A DNA stretch of 64,000 nucleotides from Hemicordylus capensis (lineage: Eukaryota > Chordata > Lepidosauria > Squamata > Cordylidae), in contig NC_069661.1 of NCBI RefSeq assembly GCF_027244095.1, positions 12,162,001 through 12,226,000 of the forward strand, written 5' to 3'. The number at the start of each line of letters is the position of its first letter. Within the stretch, counting starts at the first letter, position 1. Both the position numbers and the translations under genes were made by a program. This document shows, piece after piece, positions 21,616 through 31,490 of this stretch. The notes under the pieces are model-generated. The model did not search any database, had not been told where the DNA came from, and was given only the letters and a program-made list of their open reading frames with translations.

Positions 21616-21724
21616 ACTGTCAAGAAGAATGACTGGTTTCTTAGTTCAAGCTGCAAATGAAGTTTCTTCCATTTGGTTGCCTACTGTTCTGTTGATGGCC
21701 CAATAACAGGTCAAAATAAGAAAA

Positions 21725-22125
21725 GGCTATGCACACGAGCATCCCTACGCATGTTAGGGAAGCCCTACCTGGGTAGGGCTGTTCATGTGCAGTGCTGGGA
21801 TCGATCCCCATCCTGGCAATGCCTTCTGCAAAAGCCCAGGTTTTGTACCCAGGCTTTTACCTCGGTTAAAGGGCACGAGCATACCCTTTACCCAGGTACG
21901 GGGTCATGTTTATACTTGCGCTGCATGCAGCCCGAGAATATACAGAGTTAGACACTTAGAGCACTTGACTACCAAGGGAATCCCCCTTCCCATGCAAAGT
22001 GCTCATCACGGGGTGCATTGTGGGATTCCTAGAGGCCGGGACAATGAGTCCTGGCCTCCAGAGATCCCTGTTGCTCCGTGTAGCATGGATCATGTGGGCA
22101 CATGGCAGTGTGCCAAAGAGGGTTG
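21725..22125. other. Unassigned; possible dispersed repeat
   Basis: Words such as CTACCTGGGTAGGG, TTTACCCAGGTACG, GTGCATTGTGGGATTC and AGAGGCCGGGAC recur in altered form at 53040-53430, suggesting an old DNA-transposon-like repeat. No edges were found. Confidence 0.3.
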
Positions 22126-22400
22126 TTTTATTTATTTATTTATTTATTTATCCTATTTCTATACTGCTCTTCTAAAAATGGCTCAGAGAATTTTACACAG
22201 AGAAATGATACATAAATAAGGTAGATCCCTGTCCCCAAAGGGCTCACAATCTAAAAGAAACATCAGATAGACACCAGCCACAGTCACTGGAAATACTGTG
22301 CTGGGGGTGGATCGGGCCAGTTACTCTCCTGCTGCTAAATAAAGAGAATCACCATGTTAAAAGGTGCCTCTTTGCCAAGTTAGCTGGGGTTACTTGGATG
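22126..22400 (-). mobile_element. LINE-type 3' tail family (minus)
   Basis: Minus-strand order: AGGCACCTTTTAACATGGTG, TTATTTAGCAGCAGGAGAG, CCCCCAGCACAGTATTTCC, GTGAGCCCTTTGGGGACAGG, then CAGTATAGAAATAGG with an AAAT run. It matches 28060-28320 along its length. Just beyond its start, TTAGCTGGGGTTAC and its reverse complement form a hairpin (22380-22414). Confidence 0.65.
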
Positions 22401-23322
22401 TAACCCCAGCTAACTCATTGGGTGAGGGGGAGGTAGGTTCCATGCTGCCTCCACCCCCCACCTGTGTAGTCGTGACTATAGCCTCGAAGTGTGACATGGA
22501 AAGATCTATTCCGGGAACACCATGAGCATGTGGCTGATGCCATTTTACTCCAAGACCGCAAAAAGCTCACCTCTAAGGATGACGACTTGTAGAAGGCATC
22601 ACATTAATGGATGGAGTCTGCATAGTACATGGTGTTTTTCAAAGATTCATAAGCAAAAATGGGTTGCTGATCCCAAGGAGCCTACAAAAATCACAGAGGA
22701 ACAGGTGGAAGATAAAAGTAGAGAAGGGTGGACACAGATCTGTACAGAGTAGTTACACATCCTTAAAACTTGTTTATATTTGAGAACAAAGATAAAGGGG
22801 TTATGACAGAAGCCTCACAGGTGTTCATCCCTGGCATTACAGGATTTCATAAGGTTTTTGGCAGGGCAACAATCAATACATAGTTTATTCCTAGCCATAG
22901 GGCATAACAAGTAGAAATATGCCAATATATGGGTTTGACAGACAACGGTACAAAAACACAAATCAATAAAATATCAACAGTAGAATAACAATCGTGATGC
23001 TCACCTGATCTACAAACAGAACCATTAACAAGGCTAACAAAACAAATAATGGCATGAACATAAATACAAATCAAAGAATAATTAAATGAATGGGGGCTTA
23101 ATTAATGCAAGGGATTCAAGTAGCAAGATGACTAATATTCCTGCAGAGACACAATTAACACGCTCCTCGCACTGTGCATTACAGAGAAAGAAATTGTGTG
23201 AGCGAGTGGACAAGCAATTACTCAGGGAATCGTATCCACTGTTACTGGTGTGCTTATTCAGGAACCATTGATAAGCTTCTGAGCAATCCCAGCAATCCCC
23301 AGAAAATTCTGAGGGAGAGGAG
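22401..23322. other. No gene or repeat recognised
   Basis: Moderately AT-rich. Short open frames (22522-22752 plus, 23082-23348 minus) have no domain. Confidence 0.35.
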
Positions 23323-23395
23323 AGCTGGTCTTGTGGTAGCATTAGCAAGCATGAATTGCCCCCTTCGGTAAGCAGGGTCCACCCTCGTTTGCATT

Positions 23396-23784
23396 TACTT
23401 GTGTGCTTGCTTGCTTATTATTACATTTCTACACTGCCCCATCCGACAACTCTGGGTGGTTTACAAAACCAAAACCAACACACAAAAACATCATTCAAAA
23501 ATCAAACTTAAAACCATAAAATCTAAAACAGTTAAAACAATTAACACAATTTAACACAATTTAAAAACCCTGGAAGGCCAGACCAAACAAATAAGTCTTA
23601 AGGGCTCTCTTAAAGGCCCAAATTAAAGCAGAAATTTCTGTGGGGAGTGCATTCCACAACCCAGGAGCAGCTACAGAGAAAGCCTGGTGAACCGGGTTGC
23701 CAACAGGGGGCAGATGGACCTCTCCAGATGACCTTAACATGTGGTGGGGATCATAAAGAAGATGTTGCCCATTTGAATGGGAGG
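23396..23784 (-). mobile_element. L2-type LINE 3' end inserted in a SINE
   Basis: The minus-strand frame reads AFSVAAPGLWNALPTEISAL and KRALKTYLFGLAFQGF, the typical C-terminal segment of L2/CR1-group ORF2. A 3' UTR follows with CACCCAGAGTTGTCGGATGG and AGTGTAGAAATGTAATAATA. It is 5' truncated and non-functional. Confidence 0.8.
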
Positions 23785-23839
23785 CTACATGTATGAGCAC
23801 TTAAGAGATCCCCCTTAGGGGATGGGGCTGCTCTGGGAA

Positions 23840-23908
23840 ATGTTTTAATGAAAGGCGGTATATAAATTTAACAATAAGTAAAGTAAAATAAATATTTAAC
23901 AATAAAAA
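23840..23908 (+). mobile_element. Short LINE tail inserted in a SINE
   Basis: AAAGGCGGTATATAAATTTA followed by AATAAGTAAAG-type sequence is the last part of a LINE 3' UTR. It interrupts the 5S SINE and is only about 68 bases long. Confidence 0.55.
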
Positions 23909-24122
23909 GAGATTCTGCCTGCTTGCATGCAGAAGGTTCAAAGTTCCCTCCCTGGCATCTCCAAGAAAGGGCTGAGAGTCAAGACTCCTGCCTGCAATCC
24001 TGGAGAAACTGCATAGACAATACTGATCTAGATGGACCAATGGTCTGACTCAGTAGAAGGCAGCTTCCTATGTTCCTATGAAAACATAATCCACTGCATC
24101 AGAAGAAGGGATTCCTATGGAA

Positions 24123-24358
24123 CAGGGGTGTCAAACTCAATTGGGTGGTGGGCCAGATTTGATTCCAATGCACCTCTCGGGGGCTGCACGTAGCCTTGTA
24201 GTGCCTTCCATCATCTCACATCTGCCTCACACCCACCTCACACCACCTTTGATCTTCCTCCTCCTCCTCCCTCTTTATCTCAGTCTCTTCCTTTCTTCCT
24301 CACTCACCCTGCCATTTAAATTAGTGGAATACACTACTTTCACACCAGAATGTGCTCG

Positions 24359-24394
<36 letters not shown>

Positions 24395-24937
24395 CAAAAA
24401 GCAATTCTGAACATAACCATCATATTTTAACTGTTAAATGTTCTCAACAGAGCAGAGCTTCTCTTCCCCCTCCGTAACCCTCTACTCACCCGTTTTTCTT
24501 CTCCTTCCTCTCTCTCTCTCTCTCTCGGTCTCTTCCTTCCCCACCGCCACCCAGAGAAAGAGTGCCCTGTGCTGTCTTCTGTTTTTATTTTTTTATTTAT
24601 TTGCTCCTCCTCGCCCCTCTTTATCTCCAGTCTCCCCCTTCCGGGCTGGTGCTTCACACACTGAAAAGCCCGAAGGAGGAGGAGGGGAGGGAAGTGGAAG
24701 TGATGAGGAGGAAAGGAGCAACTCACAGCTTCCACTGCCGCGCATGGGTTGGTGGGGAGAGAGAGAAAGAAATACCAGCAGAGGTGGCAGGGGAAGGAAG
24801 CTTTGTCAGAAATATGTGCCACCTCTTCTTCAGTGGGGAGAGGGGTGGAGTGCCAGTGGCAGCAGGGCTTGTCCTGGCCTCACTTGGGCCAGTCAGTTGA
24901 CCTCCATGGGCCTGATCTGGCAGTTTGACCCCCACTG
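24123..24937. mobile_element. hAT-like element with simple-sequence interior
   Basis: It begins CAGGGGTGTCAAACTCAATT and its right end, inverted, begins CAGTGGGGGTCAAACTG, a well-known hAT-style terminus. The flanking 8-mers match only partly. The interior is dominated by CTC/TCC-rich and GAG-rich runs (24245-24310, 24360-24390, 24500-24540). The open frames there (24438-25058, 24427-24822) are low-complexity artefacts. Confidence 0.6.
24364..24389. repeat. (GA)n microsatellite
   Basis: A GA run inside the hAT-like element. Confidence 0.9.
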
Positions 24938-24971
24938 CTCTAAATACTATGATACACAATTTTCTTTACAA

Positions 24972-25165
24972 CAGGAGGAGTTCCCAAGCTTGCAGGCAGA
25001 TGCTGCTGGTCTACAACTCCCATCATCCTCAGCCACAAGGGCCTTGCTAAAAGGCTGAATACAACAGGCTTGAAGCAAGGCCCATGTGGCTTCAAGGCCT
25101 GTGTGGCTGGGGATGATGGGGGTTGTAGTCCAGCAGCATCTGCGAACCCAGGCCTGGGAATCCTG
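24972..25165. mobile_element. hAT-type palindromic MITE
   Basis: The left end is CAGGAGGAGTTCCCAAGCTT and the right end, inverted, is CAGGATTCCCAGGCCTGGG. The arms share GCAGATGCTGCTGG and ACAACTCCCATCATCC-type sequence. Flanks CTTTACAA (24964-24971) and CCTTACCA (25166-25173) agree at six of eight positions, an aged target duplication. Confidence 0.75.
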
Positions 25166-25179
25166 CCTTACCAGATGTG

Positions 25180-25477
25180 CTATGTAAAGGTTGCCGTCTC
25201 AGTAATGACTCCAGGGCTGTGGAATGCACTCCTGGTAGCTTGAGTTCATTGTTGGCCTTCAGGAGAGCCCTTAAAACCTATCTATTTGGCCTGGCCTTCC
25301 AGGGTTTTTAAACTGGTTTAAACATTTTAATGGTTAAAAATGTTTTAAATGTTTAATGGTTAAACATTTTAAAAATTGTTTCATATTGATAGTTTTTAAA
25401 ATGACCGATTTGCAGGTTTTATTTTTGCTGCTGTGCACCGCCCAGAGCCATTAGGATGGGGTGGTATATAAATGTAA

Positions 25478-25516
<39 letters not shown>
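25180..25516 (+). mobile_element. L2-type LINE 3' end
   Basis: Encodes the C-terminal motif in broken form (SRAVECTPGS-like, then ALKTYLFGLAFQGF near 25262-25310). A 3' UTR follows with CACCGCCCAGAGCCATTAGG and TGGTATATAAATGTAATAAA, ending in an AATA run (25473-25516). It is strongly 5' truncated. Confidence 0.75.
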
Positions 25517-26005
25517 CAAAAGCAGTCTTGATCCTATGGCACGCTCTTTGCAATATCATCCTTCCCAGATTGTAGAAAGAGAAATAGGAGGGGTTGCTGC
25601 CCATTCATATTTATATGCAGGATTCACCTGTAGGCATCCCTGATGTACAGAAAAGGTGGATGCCATTTGCCCATCAGTTTGGTAAAAGTGCTATTGTGTT
25701 ATCAGACAAATACCAACCCACACTGTCTATTGTTTCAAGGCTTAGTGTGTGTTCCCAGCAAGGAGCTCTGGCAAGTTCACTTTTCAGAAGGGAAGTAAAA
25801 AGAGTCAGCTCTTTTGTGAAAATTCGAGGCACAGTATTATCCGTCATACCCACGCTGAAAACATGTCATTGCTCTGCAGAAAATAAGAGACTCCAGTGAC
25901 AACTGGCAACCTGTTTCCTAGTTCTACCTACAGGAATTGAAAGCAAACAATGTGACAATATTTGTTTGCACATCATTATACTTGGTCACAATATGCCACT
26001 CAATG
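25517..26005. other. No gene or repeat recognised
   Basis: The open frame 25594-25899 (102 codons) shows no domain and no splice context. Confidence 0.35.
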
Positions 26006-26076
26006 CTGGATGCTATGGACTGAACCTGATGCCTTCTGTATGTAAAGTAAGTGCTCTGCTATCAAATTACACCTTC
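26006..26076 (-). mobile_element. tRNA-derived SINE head, fragment
   Basis: The minus strand reads as a decayed tRNA-like head: a GATAGCAGAGCACTTACTTT segment, then CATACAGAAGGCATCAGG and GTTCAGTCC (a B-box remnant). It resembles the better copy at 41939-42790. Confidence 0.5.
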
Positions 26077-26204
26077 AAGAAGTTTTGCTGGTCAAGCTAA
26101 GATCCAGTCAGTAGTCCTCACTGAGTCATACCCGCTCCATCTGGTCACCATGATATGTCTCCTGGGTAATTTGCAAACTTCCATTGAATTTCCCCCTGAA
26201 ACTT

Positions 26205-26575
26205 ATGTATTTATTTTATTTATTCATTCATCAAATTTGTACACTGCCCCAAACTTTCATCTCTGGGCAGTTAACAATAGCATAAAACAAATTAAAAGCA
26301 TATACAAAAACTTAAAACAATTTAACAAATTAAAAATAAACCAGAGATTAAAACCTAAAACAATTGTAAAAGCTGAGAAAGCTTGGGCGAAAAGATGGGT
26401 TTTCAGGTGTTTTTTTAAAACTGCCAGAGATGGGGAGGATCGTATCTCAGCAGGGAGCGCATTCCACAATCTCGGGGCAGCGACTGAGAAGGCCCGTCTC
26501 TGTGTAGCCACCAAACGAGTTGGCGGTAACTGGAGACGGACCTCCTCAGATGACCATTCAGAATGCATTCAACTT
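26205..26575 (-). mobile_element. L2-type LINE 3' end
   Basis: The minus-strand frame contains RRAFSVAAPRLWNALPAEIR and LKKHLKTHLFAQAF, a clean version of the L2-group C-terminus, followed by a 3' UTR with GCCCAGAGATGAAAGTTTGG and an AATA tail (26205-26225). The 181-codon plus-strand open frame over it is its antisense shadow. Confidence 0.85.
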
Positions 26576-26638
26576 CCAGCTGAAATACTTAGCTAGTAGT
26601 CAAAAGTGAAAGACTTTGGCCCTGACTGGCTTCTGCAC

Positions 26639-26837
26639 CAGAGGCGTTCTTACCCCTGGACTTGTGGGCCGGGTGTCCCGGGTATCGCAGGCCCCAGCCA
26701 CCCGCCCCTGCAAATCCTCTTTAGGGTTTCCTGGATGGTGTGGTCAACCAGCCGAGCATGATGATGCTTAATTTGCGGGGGGTGAGGCTCCAAAGGCTTC
26801 TAGGTGAAGGCTCCAAAATTACCTAGGTGCACCTCTG
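26639..26837. mobile_element. hAT MITE with perfect 8-bp target duplication
   Basis: TTCTGCAC flanks it exactly on both sides (26631-26638 and 26838-26845). It starts CAGAGGCGTTCTTACC and its right end, inverted, starts CAGAGGTGCACCTAGGTAAT. The same right-end family bounds the element at 49994-50178. 199 bp, non-coding. Confidence 0.9.
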
Positions 26838-26845
26838 TTCTGCAC

Positions 26846-27178
26846 TATTTGGGCCCTTCCTTTGAGCAGGTCAGGAAAAAGCTGAGAGGCATCTGTTGCG
26901 CTTGAGGCTGTGAGACCTCAGCTCTTTGATATATCAACATATCACAGCATTTGTGGGGGATGAGTCCTGAGTTTCATCATTGCAGCATTTCTACTTCCTG
27001 TGAAGTTATGCTCTTCTCTGGCTCAGAACTCTGGAGTGTAGACAACGTATACCACAGTGCCTTCTGATTCCCTCTGCTGGACGAACACAAAACATTACAG
27101 GACTTCTTCCTACATCTTGCTTCTCCCTCTTCTCTATCTCCTGCATCTAGTTTCCCCCCCCCCTGGAGGAACATAGGC
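26846..27178. other. No feature recognised
   Basis: Plain sequence with a C-run at 27155-27163. Confidence 0.3.
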
Positions 27179-27179
27179 G

Positions 27180-27648
27180 GAAAGTTGGTCTTGTGGTAGC
27201 AAACATGAATTGTCCACAGTGCTAAGCAGGGCCCATCCTGGTTTGCATTTGAATGGGAGACTACATGTGTGAGTATTGTAAGATATTCCCCTTAGGGGAT
27301 GGGGTTCCTCTGGGAAGAGCATCTGCATGATTGCATGCAGATTGCATGCAGAAAGTTCCAAGTCCCCTCCCTGGCGTCTCTAGATAGGGCTCAGAGAGAC
27401 TCCTGCCTGCAGCCTTGTAGATGCTATTGCCAGTCTATGTAGACAATATTCCTCCAGAGCGGTGTGCTACATACTTAGGTTTCTCTTCACAGCAACACTG
27501 TGAGGCTGAGAGAGAAGGGACTGGCCCAGAGTCACTCAGCAAGTCTCATAGCTGAATGGGGATTTGAACTCAGGTCTCCCCTGTCCTAGTCCAGCACTCT
27601 AACCACTACACCATGCTGGCTCTATATGGCAGCTTCCTATGTTCCTCA
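27180..27648 (+). mobile_element. 5S-derived SINE split by a MIR-like SINE
   Basis: Head and body run 27180-27449 (GCTAAGCAGGGCCCATCCTG, GAATGGGAGACTACATGTGT, AGTCTATGTAGACAATATT). The tail TATGGCAGCTTCCTATGTTC resumes at 27625-27645. The MIR-like SINE lies between. The order shows that the 5S SINE was in place first. Confidence 0.8.
27450..27622 (-). mobile_element. MIR-like SINE nested in a 5S SINE
   Basis: On the minus strand: AGCCAGCATGGTGTAGTGG, B box GAGTTCAAATCCCC (about 27562-27575), GTGACTCTGGGCCAGTCCC and GTAGCACACCGCTCTGGAGG. The last part of the usual 3' end is missing. Confidence 0.8.
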
Positions 27649-27649
27649 G

Positions 27650-28058
27650 TTTATAACTGAGGCAATCCATTACAAGGTGGGGATGACTCACCCATCCCTA
27701 CTTAGAAGTTGATCTGACAAGCCTCAAGCAGAAAATGTGGATGGTGCTTCTCATCACAGTAAAACATTTTGTAACAACAAAACGTCTCTTCACAGCTCTC
27801 TAATGCTTTTCAGCTTTTCCACAGGAGAAACTGTGGAAAATTAAGTCTCTCTACCTTTAAGTCTCTCCTTGCTTAATGGTAGGGTTGGCCCTAAGGAGAT
27901 GACATTATTTATGTAGCACATACATGAATTTGGACTTGCTTCTTTTGAAGGCAGACCTGCACAACTTGTAATCCATGAAGCCAAATATGTTTGGTGGCCT
28001 ACTAATGATAAAAATGGCAAACTTTGCTAACAACATCGTAATAACCACACCATAACCA
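27650..28058. other. No gene or repeat recognised
   Basis: Plain sequence. The open frame 27905-28090 has no domain. Confidence 0.3.
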
Positions 28059-28320
28059 CACCAACCCCTGCTAACTTGGAAAAGTGGCACCTTTTTAATG
28101 TGGTGATTCTCTTTATTTAGCAGGAGAAGAGCAACTGGCCCTCTCCACCCCCAGCACAGTACCTCCAGTGACTGTTGCTGGTGTCTCTCTTGTGTTTCTT
28201 TAAAGATTGTGAACCCTTTGGGGACAGGGATCCAACTTATTTGTTTATTATTTCTCTGTGTAAACCTCCCTGAGCTATTTTTGGAAGGACAGTATAGAAA
28301 TCAAATTAATGAAAAATAAC
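28059..28320 (+). mobile_element. LINE-type 3' tail family (plus)
   Basis: GGCACCTTTTTAATGTGGTG, CTTTATTTAGCAGGAGAAG, CCCCAGCACAGTACCTCCAG, GTGAACCCTTTGGGGACAGG and GAGCTATTTTTGGAAGGACA occur in order, ending in an AAC-rich tail. It is the longest clear plus-strand copy of this family here. Confidence 0.65.
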
Positions 28321-28377
28321 AACAACAAAAAAAAAATTGTTTTCTGGGCACCTAAGAACATGACAGTTAAAAAAAAT

Positions 28378-28470
28378 CGAATAAATATTTATTTATTTAT
28401 TTATTTATTATTAATAAATTAATTAATAATGATTAACCATCATTATTATTATCATTATTATAATCATTAT
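28378..28470. repeat. AT-rich microsatellite (ATTT, ATT)
   Basis: ATTT units pass into ATTA/ATT runs. Short Tyr/His-rich open frames here are artefacts. Confidence 0.85.
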
Positions 28471-28479
28471 CATTATTCC

Positions 28480-29185
28480 TACTATGTACAATTTTGTGCA
28501 TTTGGCTTGGGGGATCACAAGTTGTGCAGGCCTGATTTTTGTTTGTTTCTAAGTGTTGTGAAAACAAACAGAGAAATGGATGAAATTATCTGCTTGGCTT
28601 TTTCTCTGCATCTTCCCATAGGGTTGTTGGCAATTCAAAACAGTCACTACTGGATAGACGATTAGAGGAAATAGTTGCCAATCCAAACGAAATATCAGCA
28701 GCAGGTGCTGGGATAAAGTTTTAGTAATTTAGTAAATAAGCAAGGAAAGTACTTTAAAAATTCATGCTTCCCACATTAAAAAAAAATTCACCGTGTTTCT
28801 TTTCAAATGAGGGATGAGGGAATTTAGTCTCATTACAGACTCTACCCAAATAAACAAGTAACACATGCACCCACTATCCTAAGGCAATAATGAACTTCTC
28901 ATTCTGTGCTTGACCTTCCTTTAGTTAGAACTCTAAGTTGTAATTACATCTTTTATTTTTGGAGCTATTTATGAAATTCCTAATACAGGCTGGCTTGTGA
29001 AGTTTACTTTTCAGTCCTCAACTGCAAAACGACCACAAAGCCACGATGAAGGGAGACGAGTTACGTAATCATCCAAGTTATGTAATCTTGTTTCCAAAGT
29101 GAAACCGATGCATTTGGGAATTTCCATTCTTCTGTGAATTCCCCCCCAGTTTCCATATTTTGCACAGAGCAGCATAAAGCAACCT
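28480..29185. other. No gene or repeat recognised
   Basis: AT-rich sequence without element edges. Confidence 0.3.
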
Positions 29186-29266
29186 TGGAGAAGGTGCTGC
29201 CAGTCTGTGTAGACAATACTGAGCTAGATGGACCAATGGGCATATGGTTCCTATGTTCCTAATAGT
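29186..29266 (+). mobile_element. 5S-type SINE tail, fragment
   Basis: CTTGGAGAAGGTGCTGCCAG and AGACAATACTGAGCTAGATG, then GGTTCCTATGTTCCT. It holds the last 80 bases of the SINE body and tail only; the tail alone cannot separate the 5S from the tRNA family. Confidence 0.7.
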
Positions 29267-29269
29267 GCT

Positions 29270-31365
29270 ACCAAATTGCTAGCTCAGAGAATTTTCTCCT
29301 GCTTTCTGTAGGCTTCTAAGTGTCATGAAGTGTGACCCTGGACTCTAGACATGTGCACAGGTGTGTGCTGCAGGTGTGCATGGTACTACACACATTACAT
29401 TTTCATAGCAGTTCTTCATTTTCCTTTTAAAAGAGCCCTGCCTCTATTGGTCCCTTTGCTGGTGCTTCCCTCATGGTCCTAGTAATACAATGCTGACATA
29501 CAAATGAGAATTCCAGTTCTGCCAGCATCCCATCAGGTGAAGAGCCATCGCCTCTCCAGTTCTGTCCTTTCATGATGGGATTGAACATGTATCTATCGAC
29601 CTGGAGCTGGGGCAGATGCCGGGATCCCAAACATCTAACATGTTCACCAATGAAACCATAACAAACAACCTCATCTGACAAAGAGGTCTGTTCCCATTTC
29701 TCACCTTTAGCAGGGATGGCAGATAATAATGTTTATGCTATTATGCTAAATACATAACCCTCAGAGCTTTCTCCAATCAATTCCCCGACAATTCCAATAA
29801 ACTTGCTACCATAACCGATATATAATGGGGGTGATAATGTCTGCTGCTTTATGCAGTGTTAGGCAAAACTGGCTTTTGATGCATTACATGCAAGCATCTT
29901 ATATTACCATTCTTTATAACTATAACATTAAGCACAGAAGGAAGGAGGCAGGTTGTGTTCTAACATATGGCTTTCTCCAGCATACAAATTGATATTAAAC
30001 TATCTGCATCTCAGAGTGAAGCTTCACTCAAGCCAAATATTTGCATAAACTCCTACAACTTCATTAACTCAGACCTTTTGATATCCTCAGCCATGAAATC
30101 TAGAAGTACAACCTCTATATTCAGAAGTGGAAAGGTTCTATGTTGAGTGTGCATGCAGTGGCAAACCAAGTTTTGCCTCAACGCAATGGGGTTCTTCAAC
30201 ATATGACTTCAGTATCATATTTCAGTTCAGAGAAAAAATGGATACCTCCCACCCTCTGCATGCTCCTGCAGAGCATGTTGCATGAACCCAGAGTTTTTTG
30301 GAGATCCCTGCTTGGCAGTGTGCCAACCTGGTGTGGAGCTGAGAACAACAAATGAACTTCAGCACCCAAGTTACGGATCTCAGCCTCACATCAGGTTGGT
30401 GTGTTGCCAAGCGGAAATCACTGAAAAATCCTGAGTTAATGCAACAGTCTGCAGGACCGCATGCTCGGTGGGCATTTCCATGTTTTGCTGGGAAAATGGA
30501 GTCATTGTGTGAAGAGCCTCGATGTTTCAAAGGGCTTTCAGGGTGCAATTCTGAAGACAAGTCTCACAATGAGCTGGTGAAACATAATGGATAAAACCAG
30601 CCGTTGTCATGAATAATAATAATACATTATATTTTTATCGCCTATGGTTTAAGAACAATGCTGACTAATGTCTTTTCCGAAACACACACACACACAAAAC
30701 CAAACGACCCCAAATCACAGCTATTATTTTGTCACAACAAACTGATACAATTATTTATGTAACTTGCATGGACTTGAGAAAGAGTGTTAACGTGCTGGAG
30801 TGGCAAGTTTTATATCCTACTGCAGCTTTGCAAAACTAACTTGATGGCAATGTTTTCCCTGTTTTTTTCATTGTAAAATCAAGAGTGTGACAATCTGGTT
30901 ACAATTCCTGAGCACAGCATGTTGCCATTGTTTTTGTATTTGTTCCCAATACTTGTTTCACTCTAGCCTTCTTTTGGAGAAGATGACATGTTCTCATAAA
31001 AAGTGATAAATGCATTTTAAATTGAGCAGACACTATTTATGTGTTCCAAAACCTTGCCTATTATTTCCGATCCAACTGTGCAGCATGTATTGTTTGAGGA
31101 TCATTAGCTTCCACTAAAAAATTTGCCATCCATTAGCTCAAATCCAGGATTCAATTTTCTCAGCATTGTAAATAACTAGGCTGATTTCGGGCTGCTATTA
31201 AGCAAGATGTCACCAAAGGACTGTAACATGTGCACAGAATACAATTCCTGCTTCTTTAATCTTGCATTCACCATCACCTCTATCCACACATCTCTATTCT
31301 GGCATCAACAGCCTACATAGTGAAGGTCCACTTTCAATTCAGTATTTTGCTCTATGAATTTATGT
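29270..31365. other. Repeat-poor stretch, no gene recognised
   Basis: About 2.1 kb with no transposon edges, SINE boxes or LINE motifs that I can see, apart from a short ATA run near 30607-30640 and CA repeats at 30683-30700. The open frames (29427-29681 minus, 30222-30560 minus, 30352-30594 plus) have no known domain or splice context. It is a candidate for unique host DNA. 30600-31260 is AT-rich and could hold conserved non-coding sequence, which cannot be tested here. Confidence 0.4.
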
Positions 31366-31369
31366 AGAG

Positions 31370-31490
31370 CAGATATTCCCAATCTTAAGGCCCTAGATGT
31401 TGTTGGACTACAACTCCCATTATCCCCAGTCATTCAATGTTCTTCAGCCATTGTGGGAGCTGTAGTCCAACATCACCTGGGGAACCACAG
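31370..31490. mobile_element. hAT-type palindromic MITE
   Basis: Starts CAGATATTCCCAATCTTAAG and ends CACCTGGGGAACCACAG. The arms are TTGTTGGACTACAACTCCCA and TGGGAGCTGTAGTCCAACAT. The flanks show no convincing 8-bp duplication. Confidence 0.65.

Larger units (their letters stand above)
18420..21720 (-). mobile_element. Dong/R4-type LINE, internally deleted
   Basis: Read on the minus strand from 21720. The N-terminal region holds ICYYKSSPTRRGYFKRMYQI near 21180-21250 and a Gln/Lys-rich segment at 20640-21044. The reverse transcriptase has WIDYKKAFDSLPHTWILKCL near 20050-20110 and YMDDLKLYGKS near 19765-19800. A CCHC-type knuckle (CRLCKEEDETVDHLISCC) lies near 19030-19085. A restriction-like endonuclease has PDITV followed by KIIDIAIPGD near 18775-18835, and the C-terminus reads PVVIGALGAVPK near 18640-18675. 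This order is diagnostic of R2/R4-like LINEs rather than apurinic-endonuclease LINEs. Several stops and frameshifts break it. Part of the region between N-terminus and RT is missing where two SINEs sit (20265-20608). The 3' end lies in an ATTT run. Confidence 0.85.
23323..24080 (+). mobile_element. 5S-derived SINE split by two LINE tails
   Basis: The head is at 23323-23395 (GGTAAGCAGGGTCCACCCTC), the middle at 23785-23840 (GAATGGGAGGCTACATGTAT, TTAGGGGATGGGGCTGCTCT) and the body plus tail at 23908-24080 (GGACCAATGGTCTGACTCAG, GGCAGCTTCCTATGTTCC). The pieces join into one SINE if the insertions at about 23396-23782 and 23840-23907 are left out. CATTT near 23392 and 23783 may be the target duplication of the first insertion. 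Confidence 0.75.

Noticed and set aside
24438-25058. 206-codon plus-strand frame
   Set aside because: It crosses simple CTC/GAG runs of a hAT-like element and the start of another MITE; no domain.
26051-26596. 181-codon plus-strand open frame
   Set aside because: Mostly antisense to the L2 C-terminus, which is clear on the minus strand.
29427-29681. Minus-strand 84-codon frame as a possible exon
   Set aside because: No known domain and no convincing acceptor-donor pair. Kept as unique DNA only.
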